DNA of 29,119 nucleotides. Source: an uncultured Lachnospiraceae bacterium (lineage in GTDB: Bacteria > Bacillota > Clostridia > Lachnospirales > Lachnospiraceae). The notes beneath the pieces are model-generated. The model made no database searches, was not told the origin of the DNA, and saw nothing but the letters and a program-made list of their open reading frames with translations. This document shows, in pieces, positions 22,504-29,119 of this stretch. The DNA lies in the NCBI GenBank assembly GCA_934432885.1, contig CAKRYY010000036.1:1-29119 (forward strand). Direction: 5' to 3'. The translations under genes and the position numbers were made by a program. Each line of letters begins with the position of its first letter. Within the stretch, counting starts at the first letter, position 1.

Positions 22504-24297
22504 CTAATCCACCTCCTGATTTATCCGGATTACATGGTTTTTCTTTTCATATCCGTTTGAAAGGTCAAGCTCCCATACAGTATTGCCCAGCTCATCCGCA
22601 GATTCCTTGGTAAATCCCTGTAAGTCGTAGAAGTTCTCTACCATGTGGTTTTTCGCTGTCGGATAATAATACCCTTTTATCTTCTTAATGCCCCGCGCAG
22701 CACAATTTTCTGCCAGTTCATCCATCATGGCATATTCCATGTCCCGCTTCAGCACGCGGCAGCTCATCAGCCACAGCTCAATATGGCAGACCGTATCTTC
22801 TATCCTGCCAATCACTACACTGACAACGCCGTTATCACCAAAACGGTCCATCAGCTTCCCATACAGGGTGATAAATCCATCATCAGCAGCCATTGCTTCT
22901 ATATCGCTCTGTGTAAACCGCCTCGTCGTTAAGTTAAACTGATTGCTCTTATTGGTAAGCTGTGCAATCCGCGCCATATAGATCGCCTCGAAGGGTCTGA
23001 TAACAGCCTTCATTTCAAGAGAAAGAAGATACTCCTCATAATTATCAAAAGACGCCTGCAGCTTCGCACGCTTTGCGTTCTCCTGATACATTTCATTTCG
23101 CTTCAGGTCGTCGGCAGACAGGCTTGTCACCTCAAAGAAACCGCTGCGATCAATCACACCCGGATATTGATAGATTTCTCCAATCTCAGGTGTCGCCACG
23201 CCCGGCAGCTGTTCGGCAACAATATGTCTCTCGGCAGGATTGTCATCAATAAAAACCAGACTCTCCGGAAGCAGATTCAATTCTGATGCAATTTCTGCCA
23301 GATTACGGTCCTTCGGCTCCCAGTTTGCCTTGATGCAGGCAAAATCATCCGGCGCCAGCTCACTGTCCGGATGCTGCAGCCCTGCCAGTGCATTTTCCTC
23401 ATCATTCTTTGAATCCACATTCAGCACGATTCCAAGCTGCTTATAGTTTTTGACAAAACGCTGAAATTCAGTATATGCCTGTCCCTCGGATTCCTCTGGT
23501 CCAAGCACAATGTTGTCCACGCCGTCATCCCCGATTACGCCGCCCCACAGCGTATTGTCCAAATCCAGCACAAGCCCTTTTTTATTTTTTCCAAAAATGG
23601 ACTTGATGATATTTGCCACATTGTGTGCCAGATAGGGAATCGCCGGTACAGCCACTGCATACTTGTACATGTGATAGTAAAATGGGTCCGAAAACTTCTG
23701 CAGTCCATAATCTGCCGCAATGTAATTCAAATCGCACACATAAAAATCCTCATGCTTCTGCGCATACGCGTAAATCCGTTCATTCAAAGCATTTAAGAAA
23801 TGCGTAGCGCCATGAATATCCCACACATCCCTGTTTCCAAGCAATCTGGTATAGGGCATCTCAAAATTATTCTGGATGATGGGACAATGAAATTTCTCCG
23901 TAAGGCTCTCCCATACCATTGTCAGCTTCTGTTCTTCATTATCCAAAAGCGCTTCTATCTGTTTCTCCGAATCCGTAAGCTTAGGGTAGGCTATAATATT
24001 TCGGTTACAGGTACACACATAAATCACATCCGGCGCAAACTCCATAAGCTCTGCTCCCGGGAACACGGCATCCTGATAGTATTGATTGTACTCTGATTCA
24101 TAAAAGCTGGGACGAATACCCTGATTCAGCAAAAATAATTCCAGAATCAGCCTGATATTGCTGGTCGTAAATCCTCCAAGAATGGCTATCCTTTTCTCTA
24201 TAAATTCTTTATCTGGAGCCGATAGCAGCTCCCGCCTGATTGCTTTCTTTTTCTTTAAAATTTCTTCCGCATCAAATGGATATTGTAATTGTTTCAT
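22504..24297 (-). CDS. FkbH-like HAD-IIIC protein (acyl-ACP loader)
   Basis: 597 aa, the full FkbH-like length. The N-terminal part (about 35-230) has an SGNH-like fold start (AILGGFTTSN). The central HAD domain has motif I DLDNTLWGG (245-253; Asp245, Asp247), the VDSKND segment (294-299) and DDNPAER (351-357). The C-terminal acyltransferase-like domain contains LTNKSNQFNLTTRR. FkbH proteins convert 1,3-bisphosphoglycerate into glyceryl-S-ACP by dephosphorylation and transfer to a carrier protein. It is the last gene of a five-gene operon with an ACP, VOC, MBOAT and SGNH protein, 21 nt after the MBOAT gene. No polyketide synthase is nearby. I infer that it charges the operon's ACP; the exact acyl group is unproven. 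Confidence 0.88.
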   Translation of the reverse strand: MKQLQYPFDAEEILKKKKAIRRELLSAPDKEFIEKRIAILGGFTTSNIRLILELFLLNQGIRPSFYESEYNQYYQDAVFPGAELMEFAPDVIYVCTCNRNIIAYPKLTDSEKQIEALLDNEEQKLTMVWESLTEKFHCPIIQNNFEMPYTRLLGNRDVWDIHGATHFLNALNERIYAYAQKHEDFYVCDLNYIAADYGLQKFSDPFYYHMYKYAVAVPAIPYLAHNVANIIKSIFGKNKKGLVLDLDNTLWGGVIGDDGVDNIVLGPEESEGQAYTEFQRFVKNYKQLGIVLNVDSKNDEENALAGLQHPDSELAPDDFACIKANWEPKDRNLAEIASELNLLPESLVFIDDNPAERHIVAEQLPGVATPEIGEIYQYPGVIDRSGFFEVTSLSADDLKRNEMYQENAKRAKLQASFDNYEEYLLSLEMKAVIRPFEAIYMARIAQLTNKSNQFNLTTRRFTQSDIEAMAADDGFITLYGKLMDRFGDNGVVSVVIGRIEDTVCHIELWLMSCRVLKRDMEYAMMDELAENCAARGIKKIKGYYYPTAKNHMVENFYDLQGFTKESADELGNTVWELDLSNGYEKKNHVIRINQEVD

Positions 24298-24318
24298 TTT
24301 TCCCTGCCTTTATTAAAA

Positions 24319-25797
24319 TCAAAATCCCGCATATATGAAATCCTGCGCATTATAACCGCTTCCATAGCACCCGTATGTCATTATGGCAAAAAAGGCGCCC
24401 GGATAAACCATCCAGCGAAACAGCAGATTCTGCTTTTCAATCCACTCAATCACGGAGCCCTTCAGATACAATCTTGCCAGTCCTCCTGCTGCCAGAATCA
24501 GCAGTGCAGCCAGCAATACATTCATATTCTTTTCATCCAGTCCAAGCTTTTGCATGGAACCATCAAACAGTATCCAGGGATTCCATAACAAAAACGCATT
24601 TCTCCATAATGCCAGTCCCTGCTTTAGGCTGTCTGCACGGAAAAAGGAATTGCCAAATACAAACAGCACAACTGTCCTGATAATCTGAAAAAGCTTCCAT
24701 GAAAAGCAGTCTGTTTTAATATGTAAGTACGCTATCAGCTTCTGAAACAACGGCTGGAATATTTCTCCCAGGACAATGGATACTCCCATGAAAATACCTA
24801 CGCCAAAGATATAGTTCCATCCACCTCCATGCCACGCGCCAATCAAAAACCATGAAATCAGAAGCCCTGACCAGACGGGAATCTTTTTTCCTAGCTTTTT
24901 CCCAAATCTTCTGGTAAGCCGTTTTCCATAAGCCTGCCAGCAGGATGATTTCAAAATGGGATAAAGCACATAATCCTTCAGCCATTCTCCCAGTGTAATA
25001 TGCCAGCGGCGCCAGAATTCGGACAGGCTTCCTGCCATAAACGGCAGATTGAAGTTCTCCGGAAGCTTTATTCCAAATATTACGGATATTCCCAAAACAA
25101 TATCCATACACCCCGAAAAATCAGCATACAGCTGTAAGGTAAACAGCGCTGCCGCAATGCAGATGTATAAGCCATAATACTGCTCATAGCCCTCGTATAC
25201 CGTATTTACGATAACTGCCAGCCGTTCCGCTATTACCAGCTTTTTGAACAGTCCCCACAGGATTCTCAAAATTCCTTTTTTTATTTCCGGAAAACAGAAT
25301 TTCGTATCTGCACAGAAAAGCTTTCCCTCTTTCCCATACCGTACAATGGGTCCTGAATACAGTAAGGGGAAATATCCTGCAAATACTGTAAATTTTAATG
25401 GATTTTTTTCAGCCTCCACGATACCCCAGTACACATCGCAAAGATAAGAAATCAGCATCAGCGTATAATATGAAATTCCAAGAGGCGCTAACTGCGAAAG
25501 CCCCAAATTGATTTCTTTTAAGAGAACCCAGACTGTTACCAAAATAAAAACGCAGATAAGCCATATCCATTTTATCTGCCTTTGATAACTGCGTCTTTTC
25601 TCAATCATGCACGCTGCAACATATATCATTGCAAGCTCAAGCAGCATTATTATAGAAGAAGCAAGCCCATTGCATTGCAGAATAAAATAACAGTTTCCCA
25701 CAAACAGCATCATCCAACGCTGCTTTGCAGGAAACAAATAGTATAATGCCACCAGTATCAACACAAAAAGGAGAAAATGAATGGATGCAAGGCTCAT
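24319..25797 (-). CDS. MBOAT-family membrane O-acyltransferase (DltB/AlgI-like)
   Basis: 492-aa polytopic membrane protein with about ten or more hydrophobic segments. It carries the MBOAT signatures SEFWRRWHITLGEWLKDY (His266) and FLIGAWHGGGWNYIFG with the presumed catalytic His323. Relatives move an acyl group across the membrane onto an extracytoplasmic polymer (DltB with D-alanyl-ACP, AlgI/PatA with acetyl). ATG 25797 follows GGAGGAGAG; the longer frame from 25824 reads through it. It starts 1 nt after the VOC stop codon. Its neighbours, an ACP and an SGNH protein, suggest an ACP-linked donor as in the Dlt pathway. Confidence 0.9.
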   Translation of the reverse strand: MSLASIHFLLFVLILVALYYLFPAKQRWMMLFVGNCYFILQCNGLASSIIMLLELAMIYVAACMIEKRRSYQRQIKWIWLICVFILVTVWVLLKEINLGLSQLAPLGISYYTLMLISYLCDVYWGIVEAEKNPLKFTVFAGYFPLLYSGPIVRYGKEGKLFCADTKFCFPEIKKGILRILWGLFKKLVIAERLAVIVNTVYEGYEQYYGLYICIAAALFTLQLYADFSGCMDIVLGISVIFGIKLPENFNLPFMAGSLSEFWRRWHITLGEWLKDYVLYPILKSSCWQAYGKRLTRRFGKKLGKKIPVWSGLLISWFLIGAWHGGGWNYIFGVGIFMGVSIVLGEIFQPLFQKLIAYLHIKTDCFSWKLFQIIRTVVLFVFGNSFFRADSLKQGLALWRNAFLLWNPWILFDGSMQKLGLDEKNMNVLLAALLILAAGGLARLYLKGSVIEWIEKQNLLFRWMVYPGAFFAIMTYGCYGSGYNAQDFIYAGF

Positions 25798-25798
25798 C

Positions 25799-26197
25799 TT
25801 ATCTCTCCTCCTCGACCAGCTCAATCAGCCCCAGCTGTGTCATCAAAAAGCACACCCTGCGTCCTCCAAATAAAACAGCACTCTCGGGAGCCGTAACCTG
25901 TGTGCCCCCTTCTTCCACCAATTTCTTTACCATCTCATCAATATTATCCGTTTGATAGCAGGTATGGTATAAACGCTGATTTCTCCTTAAAAATCCAGCT
26001 ACAGCCTCACCCTGCACCAGTTCAATCTGCACACCGTCTTTTAAGGTAAGCATACACAGGGAGGCCTTTTGTATCGGATCATACACAATCTCTGTCTTTT
26101 TTACTATATCAAAGCGATTCTCCATCTGCGCTGTCATACCCGCAATGTCTTCTGTTGCAATCCCGATATGATGCAATACAAGCTTACTCTGTCCCAT
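25799..26197 (-). CDS. VOC-superfamily protein (methylmalonyl-CoA epimerase-like)
   Basis: 132-aa vicinal-oxygen-chelate metalloenzyme with two beta-alpha-beta-beta-beta repeats. HHIGIATED (9-17) opens the first and RLYHTCYQTDNID (75-87) the second. Candidate metal ligands are His10, His78 and Glu126 (GLIELVEEE); the fourth may be Glu59 (VQIELV) or a nearby Gln. The N-terminal half resembles methylmalonyl-CoA epimerases. Tight spacing (3 nt after the ACP, 1 nt before the MBOAT) suggests it acts on the acyl group carried by the ACP, for example by epimerising or isomerising it. The substrate cannot be read from sequence. Confidence 0.82.
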   Translation of the reverse strand: MGQSKLVLHHIGIATEDIAGMTAQMENRFDIVKKTEIVYDPIQKASLCMLTLKDGVQIELVQGEAVAGFLRRNQRLYHTCYQTDNIDEMVKKLVEEGGTQVTAPESAVLFGGRRVCFLMTQLGLIELVEEER

Positions 26198-26200
26198 ACC

Positions 26201-26452
26201 TTACCTCGACAGCTTGGCGGAAATCTTGTCAACCATCTCGCCGACATTCTTCATGGAGCTGGTCTCTCCCATATTGAATTTAACTCCAAAGCACTTTTCT
26301 ACCGCCACAATCAAATTGATATGTTCCAGGCTGTCCCATCCTTCTATATCTGCCGATGTTGTCGCATCAGTAACCACAATCGCCTCATCATCAAAAACAT
26401 CCCTAAATACTTCATTCAGCTTTTCAAAAATCTCTCCGCGCGTTTCTGTCAT
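26201..26452 (-). CDS. Acyl carrier protein
   Basis: 83-aa acidic helical carrier. The phosphopantetheine attachment serine is Ser41 in GWDSLEHINLI, preceded by helix 1 (IFEKLNEVFRDVF) and followed by helices 2-4. It differs from a housekeeping AcpP, which has DSLD/DSLE followed by VELV, and is placed in an accessory operon, so it is probably dedicated to this pathway. It is 13 nt after the SGNH gene and 3 nt before the VOC gene. It would need an activating Sfp/AcpS-type transferase from elsewhere. FkbH is the probable loader and MBOAT the probable user. Confidence 0.9.
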   Translation of the reverse strand: MTETRGEIFEKLNEVFRDVFDDEAIVVTDATTSADIEGWDSLEHINLIVAVEKCFGVKFNMGETSSMKNVGEMVDKISAKLSR

Positions 26453-26465
26453 GTCCCTATCTCCT

Positions 26466-27968
26466 TTATCTTACTGCTGCTATATTTTCCTGATGTGTAT
26501 TAAATGCCACACAATCTATTACTTTATTGAGCCTGTTATTATATACCACCCAATTTATGCCCTCTGCATTCAGCGCATATTCGCTTCCAGCTATCAGAAT
26601 GGAACACGAATTTCCGCCAGCGTATCCCTGACTTTTCACTTCATAAAATGTTTTTTCAGGTTCTAATTCACCCGACAGACACTGTTCTCCTTCTCCGGAG
26701 GCTTCTTCTAAAAAGCCCTTTGTCAAAAACAGGCAGTATCCCTTTCCCTCATTCGCTCTAAGGTCCGTCTTTGCTCCCAATATGCTCAGCATATCCTGCG
26801 TCTGCTCATCTATATATTTTCCGCCGTCTCCTTTAACTGCTGCAAATATACTGTAATCCCCGCTCTGCACAAGCTGATTTATCCGAAACAAATAGCTCTT
26901 AAAATCGTCCTCATATTTCAGGTCACACTCCTGCCTGCATAAATCATATCTATTCTGTGTGCTTTCCCACTGCTCATCCACTACGGCAGTAAGGCTGCAT
27001 TGCTCTGATATTATTTTTCCAAGATAATCCGTTACCTTTTGCGCGCCCCATATATTGACATGGTTATAAATCAGATTGTCATGATTATAGTCGTAATTCA
27101 TTGCTTCATAATTATTTTTGCCGTTTAAATCAATAAAAGGAATGTTCTTTTCCTGCGCATACGCCTCTATGGCAGCATACTTTTCCTGCGTATCATCCCG
27201 GCTTGGCGCCATATAAAGAAACAGTGAAATTCCTTCCTGCTTACATAGCAGTGCAATTTTATCCAGATATTCACGCATGACTAAAACAGTCTGCTCCTGC
27301 GTTCCTCCTTCCAGCTCTGTATCAATACAGCCATAGGTATCTGCATTTCTCTCCGAAAGCGGGCTGAAGCCCTTCAGCCCGCTTATCCTTAAGCTGTCAT
27401 TATCAACAAAATCCTGTTCCTGCAAATCCTTCCATCTTTCGTGAAACCGTAATGCAGGCAGCAGATAGGAGGACATCGTCTGCTCCGAATCATGTTTGCA
27501 AATATCCCACGCCGCTGCAAATTTCAGTGGCGACCACTTCATATAGTCTATCGCCTTGCGGGTACATCGCTCGCTTGTGTTAAGCGGCTCCTCCGCAATA
27601 TACTCAAACAGCATGTGCGGCTCTAAAATGACTGCCTTCGGCTTTTGAAAACGAAGCGCCTCCCTGAGCCAGTAATAGGAAATCAGTAGATTCTGCTCCT
27701 CACATGCCAGATTATAGCTTCTGATTCCATATTCATCATAAAGAACCTGCGGTGAAAAGCTGGAAACTGCACGGCTGCTTCCAAAAACCAGCACATCAAC
27801 CGTATTTTCTTTCATCTGATAAAATTCCAGATATGTCGATGTTGTTGGCCAATCATTATCTGAATAAAATTTTGGAACCATTACCTTACTGTACGCTGCA
27901 AACAAAACAACAAATACGATTATGAAAATGCTTCCTTTTATGTAGGGCATCCAATTTCTGTGCCGCAT
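26466..27968 (-). CDS. Membrane-anchored SGNH-like protein with C-terminal ILEI-like domain
   Basis: 500 aa. A single N-terminal membrane segment (about 11-30) anchors an extracytoplasmic part. An SGNH-like core starts with VLVFGSSRAVSSFSP (59-73; nucleophile candidate Ser64 or Ser65) and ends with YNHVNIWGAQKVTDYLG (301-317; His303). Residues about 360-500 look like an ILEI/FAM3-type domain: SGDYSIFAAVKGDGGKYID and the end motif GINWVVYNN...CVAFNTH. By analogy with DltD and AlgJ/X it should act with the MBOAT protein in acyl transfer outside the cell, and the ILEI-like part may bind glycan. ATG 27968 has AAGGAG close by. It is the first gene of the operon behind a consensus-like promoter. 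Confidence 0.82.
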   Translation of the reverse strand: MRHRNWMPYIKGSIFIIVFVVLFAAYSKVMVPKFYSDNDWPTTSTYLEFYQMKENTVDVLVFGSSRAVSSFSPQVLYDEYGIRSYNLACEEQNLLISYYWLREALRFQKPKAVILEPHMLFEYIAEEPLNTSERCTRKAIDYMKWSPLKFAAAWDICKHDSEQTMSSYLLPALRFHERWKDLQEQDFVDNDSLRISGLKGFSPLSERNADTYGCIDTELEGGTQEQTVLVMREYLDKIALLCKQEGISLFLYMAPSRDDTQEKYAAIEAYAQEKNIPFIDLNGKNNYEAMNYDYNHDNLIYNHVNIWGAQKVTDYLGKIISEQCSLTAVVDEQWESTQNRYDLCRQECDLKYEDDFKSYLFRINQLVQSGDYSIFAAVKGDGGKYIDEQTQDMLSILGAKTDLRANEGKGYCLFLTKGFLEEASGEGEQCLSGELEPEKTFYEVKSQGYAGGNSCSILIAGSEYALNAEGINWVVYNNRLNKVIDCVAFNTHQENIAAVR

Positions 27969-28010
27969 TTTCTCTCCTTACATTACCAGCGCAATCAATA
28001 TTTCGACTTT

Positions 28011-28035
28011 GACAATCCCTTTTTTTGCGATTGTC
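28011..28035 (-). promoter_or_regulatory. 5'-UTR inverted repeat of the acyl-transfer operon
   Basis: GACAATC (28011-28017) and GATTGTC (28029-28035) are perfect 7-nt inverted arms with an 11-nt, A/T-rich spacer at the start of the transcript. The ATTGT/ACAAT core repeats that of the palindrome in the promoter spacer. Confidence 0.55.
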
Positions 28036-28044
28036 TATGGCAAT

Positions 28045-28073
28045 ATAATATATTGTTTTAAACAATCCGTCAA
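28045..28073 (-). promoter_or_regulatory. Promoter of the SGNH-ACP-VOC-MBOAT-FkbH operon with palindromic spacer
   Basis: Minus strand -35 TTGACG (28068-28073), 17-bp spacer, -10 TATTAT (28045-28050). The spacer contains a perfect 7-1-7 palindrome (28052-28066, ATTGTTT-T-AAACAAT on the plus strand), the right place for a repressor. Confidence 0.72.
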
Positions 28074-28148
28074 TATATGCCGCTGTAAACGCTCTGCGCG
28101 CGGACAGTGTCTGCAAGGCAAATTTCATCTCCGCGAGCTGCGCAAAAA

Positions 28149-28230
28149 AAAATAGAATCCTGCAAGCAGGATTCTACGCCTGCGGCGGGTCGTTTTAACG
28201 ACATAATTCCCTTCCGCCGCAGTGCGCTCC
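28149..28230 (+). repeat. Structured intergenic repeat, copy 3
   Basis: Nearly identical to copy 1 over about 80 nt, including the AGAATCCTGC/GCAGGATTCT hairpin, the GTCGTTTTAACGAC palindrome and the CTGCGGCGG/CCGCCGCAG outer stem. A CCGCGAGCTGCGC segment just upstream (about 28131-28143) resembles the CCGCGAACTGCAC found at the 3' end of copy 2. It lies between the acyl operon promoter and the hsp20 terminator. Confidence 0.85.
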
Positions 28231-28239
28231 CTATCGCAT

Positions 28240-28274
28240 AAAAAAACAGCCGGAGCTTTGATATGCCCCGGCTG
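28240..28274 (-). terminator. Terminator of hsp20
   Basis: Minus strand: CAGCCGG (28274-28268) and CCGGCTG (28253-28247) stem, then a run of seven T. It begins 41 nt after the hsp20 stop. Confidence 0.88.
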
Positions 28275-28315
28275 CCGTCTTATTGCTTTCCTGCGATTCT
28301 GCCTTGCGGGAAATC

Positions 28316-28753
28316 TTATCCCTCAATCGCAATGTATTTATTTTGCTCAACCGCCTTCTTATTTTCTTTCGGTACGCTCAGCCTCAGGATACCATCCTCA
28401 AACTTTGCATGAATATCATTCTGATCGACGCCCTCGCCTACATAAAAGCTCCTGCTCATCGAACCGGCATAACGCTCCTTGCGGATGTATTTGCCTTTCT
28501 TGTCCTGCTCGTCCTTGTCAAGTCCCTTTGCTGCGCTGATTGTCAGATAACCATTCTCAAGACTTGCACTTACCTCGTCTTTCTTGAAACCAGGCAGGTC
28601 AATATCTACCTCGTAGCCGCTTTCTGTTTCCTTAACGTCTGTCTTCATCACGTTGTTTGCACGCTTTCCGTACAGCGCCTTGTCAATATCAGGAAATGAA
28701 AAATTCATCCAATCATCAAATAAGTTTTCTCCAAAAATGCTAGGCATCAACAT
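28316..28753 (-). CDS. Hsp20/alpha-crystallin small heat-shock protein
   Basis: 145-aa ATP-independent holdase chaperone. A short N-terminal region (MLMPSIFGENLFDDW) is followed by the alpha-crystallin domain (about 35-130) with YEVDIDLPGFKKDEV and the conserved GILRLSVPK strand, and a short C-terminal tail. The length is typical. ATG 28753 has AAGGAGG 8 nt upstream. It is monocistronic with its own terminator. The leader is about 120 nt and the promoter is overlapped by CIRCE, so it belongs with clpB to the HrcA regulon. Confidence 0.95.
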   Translation of the reverse strand: MLMPSIFGENLFDDWMNFSFPDIDKALYGKRANNVMKTDVKETESGYEVDIDLPGFKKDEVSASLENGYLTISAAKGLDKDEQDKKGKYIRKERYAGSMSRSFYVGEGVDQNDIHAKFEDGILRLSVPKENKKAVEQNKYIAIEG

Positions 28754-28875
28754 AAGTCATTCCTCCTTCTTTTAATCAGGCTCTTTGCCTGCAGCCTATA
28801 TGTTACTGCCTCCGGAAGAAGTTCCTCGGGATTCCTTTCCGGTCCCTTTTGTTCCTCTTCCTTTGTTCTAATTGT

Positions 28876-28918
28876 GTTATAACACGTTTTGTTAGCACTG
28901 TCAATAGGTGAGTGCTAA
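28876..28918 (-). promoter_or_regulatory. hsp20 promoter with CIRCE (HrcA) operator
   Basis: CIRCE TTAGCACTG-N9-GAGTGCTAA at 28892-28918, with the minus-strand -35 TTGACA (28899-28904) inside it and -10 TATAAC (28876-28881), 17-bp spacer. Same layout and same single mismatch as at clpB. Confidence 0.9.
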
Positions 28919-29119
28919 TTTTTTTGTGAAAATTTTGTGAACGTTACGAGCCATGCATATTTACAGGGAAAAACCTCCTTCAACGATAGCTGTCCTGCTC
29001 ATGCTCCTGTCTGTATGTGGTTTGACTATGGGGTTCTGAATAATTTTCTGAAAGAATGGGTGGTTCGAATGGATGAACTGAAATCCGGTGTGATTACCAG
29101 AGATGAATATTTTGAATGG
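28919..29119 (+). other. Open frame running off the right edge (unrecognised)
   Basis: After a stop at 28916-28918 the plus strand is open in one frame to the window end. It encodes HAYLQGKTSFNDSCPAHAP, then WFDYGVLNNFLKEW, then MDELKSGVITRDEYFEW. The C-terminal part looks like genuine protein sequence (amphipathic, charged helices), but I do not recognise the family with confidence. There is no good start: GTG 28937 and ATG 29018 lack a ribosome site. It may be the tail of a broken gene or a gene that starts from an unusual site. It borders the hsp20 CIRCE directly, with no promoter of its own visible. Confidence 0.35.

Noticed and set aside
22504..24297. FkbH gene as part of a polyketide cluster
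   Set aside because: No ketosynthase, acyltransferase or adenylation domain occurs in the window; the neighbours are MBOAT and SGNH proteins.
27886..28128. 80-aa minus-strand frame over the acyl operon promoter
   Set aside because: It covers the promoter, palindromes and the start of the SGNH gene, has no ribosome site, and no family resemblance.
1..29119. CRISPR array, prophage or insertion sequence
   Set aside because: No regularly spaced direct repeats, transposase, integrase or phage structural genes were seen; the only dispersed repeats are the three structured intergenic copies.

Overview
The window looks like chromosomal DNA of an anaerobic gut Firmicute, most likely Lachnospiraceae (Clostridia; Blautia/Dorea/Ruminococcus-like). 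The basis is moderate GC, strong AGGAGG ribosome sites, near-consensus SigA promoters with 17-bp spacers, CIRCE heat-shock operators, PerR-rubrerythrin-hemerythrin defence, an AgrD-type cyclic peptide, ThiT under a TPP riboswitch, and a short DUF4250 protein. This is inferred from gene content; no database was searched.

Left part (1-5.7 kb). A tRNA-Gly(GCC) with its own promoter follows metY (O-acetylhomoserine sulfhydrylase). metY has a long leader holding a 46-codon Cys/Met/Trp-containing ORF and a terminator whose 5' arm is perfectly complementary to a segment inside that ORF, which looks like a leader-peptide attenuator. A decayed EAL-GGDEF gene comes next, then a minus-strand operon: DUF4250 protein, RACo-like [2Fe-2S]/ASKHA ATPase, family-6 uracil/hypoxanthine-DNA glycosylase. 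The divergent thiT is controlled by a TPP riboswitch.

Middle (5.7-21 kb). perR-rbr-hemerythrin form an oxidative/oxygen response operon read from a promoter overlapped by PerR-box-like palindromes. Upstream lies an agr-like quorum-sensing locus: XRE regulator, LytTR response regulator, GHKL kinase, and a previously untracked 52-aa AgrD-like prepeptide (predicted ring CMWAH). No AgrB protease is present in the window. gltB-gltD (glutamate synthase) follow, with a terminator-like hairpin between promoter and start codon. Next are a HAD phosphatase fused to a CPBP membrane protease, a fragment of an AGE/cellobiose-2-epimerase gene, and clpB under a CIRCE-covered promoter.

Right part (21-29.1 kb). 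A hipBA toxin-antitoxin module has an operator-bearing promoter and apparently leaderless hipB. Upstream of it is a tight five-gene operon: SGNH protein with a C-terminal ILEI-like domain, acyl carrier protein, VOC enzyme, MBOAT acyltransferase, FkbH-like HAD loader. Its parts match the D-alanylation (Dlt) machine, except that an FkbH-type loader stands where DltA would be. I infer that it moves a glyceryl-type (or related C3) group from ACP across the membrane onto an envelope polymer; this is the best candidate here for an undescribed system. The window ends with an hsp20 gene under a second CIRCE.

Three copies of a structured intergenic repeat (near 5.57, 20.88 and 28.15 kb) lie between transcription units, each close to an intrinsic terminator. 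The gene-free stretches over 300 bases are 20678-21052 (clpB promoter/CIRCE, repeat copy 2, hipA terminator) and 27969-28315 (promoter and palindromes of the acyl operon, repeat copy 3, hsp20 terminator).
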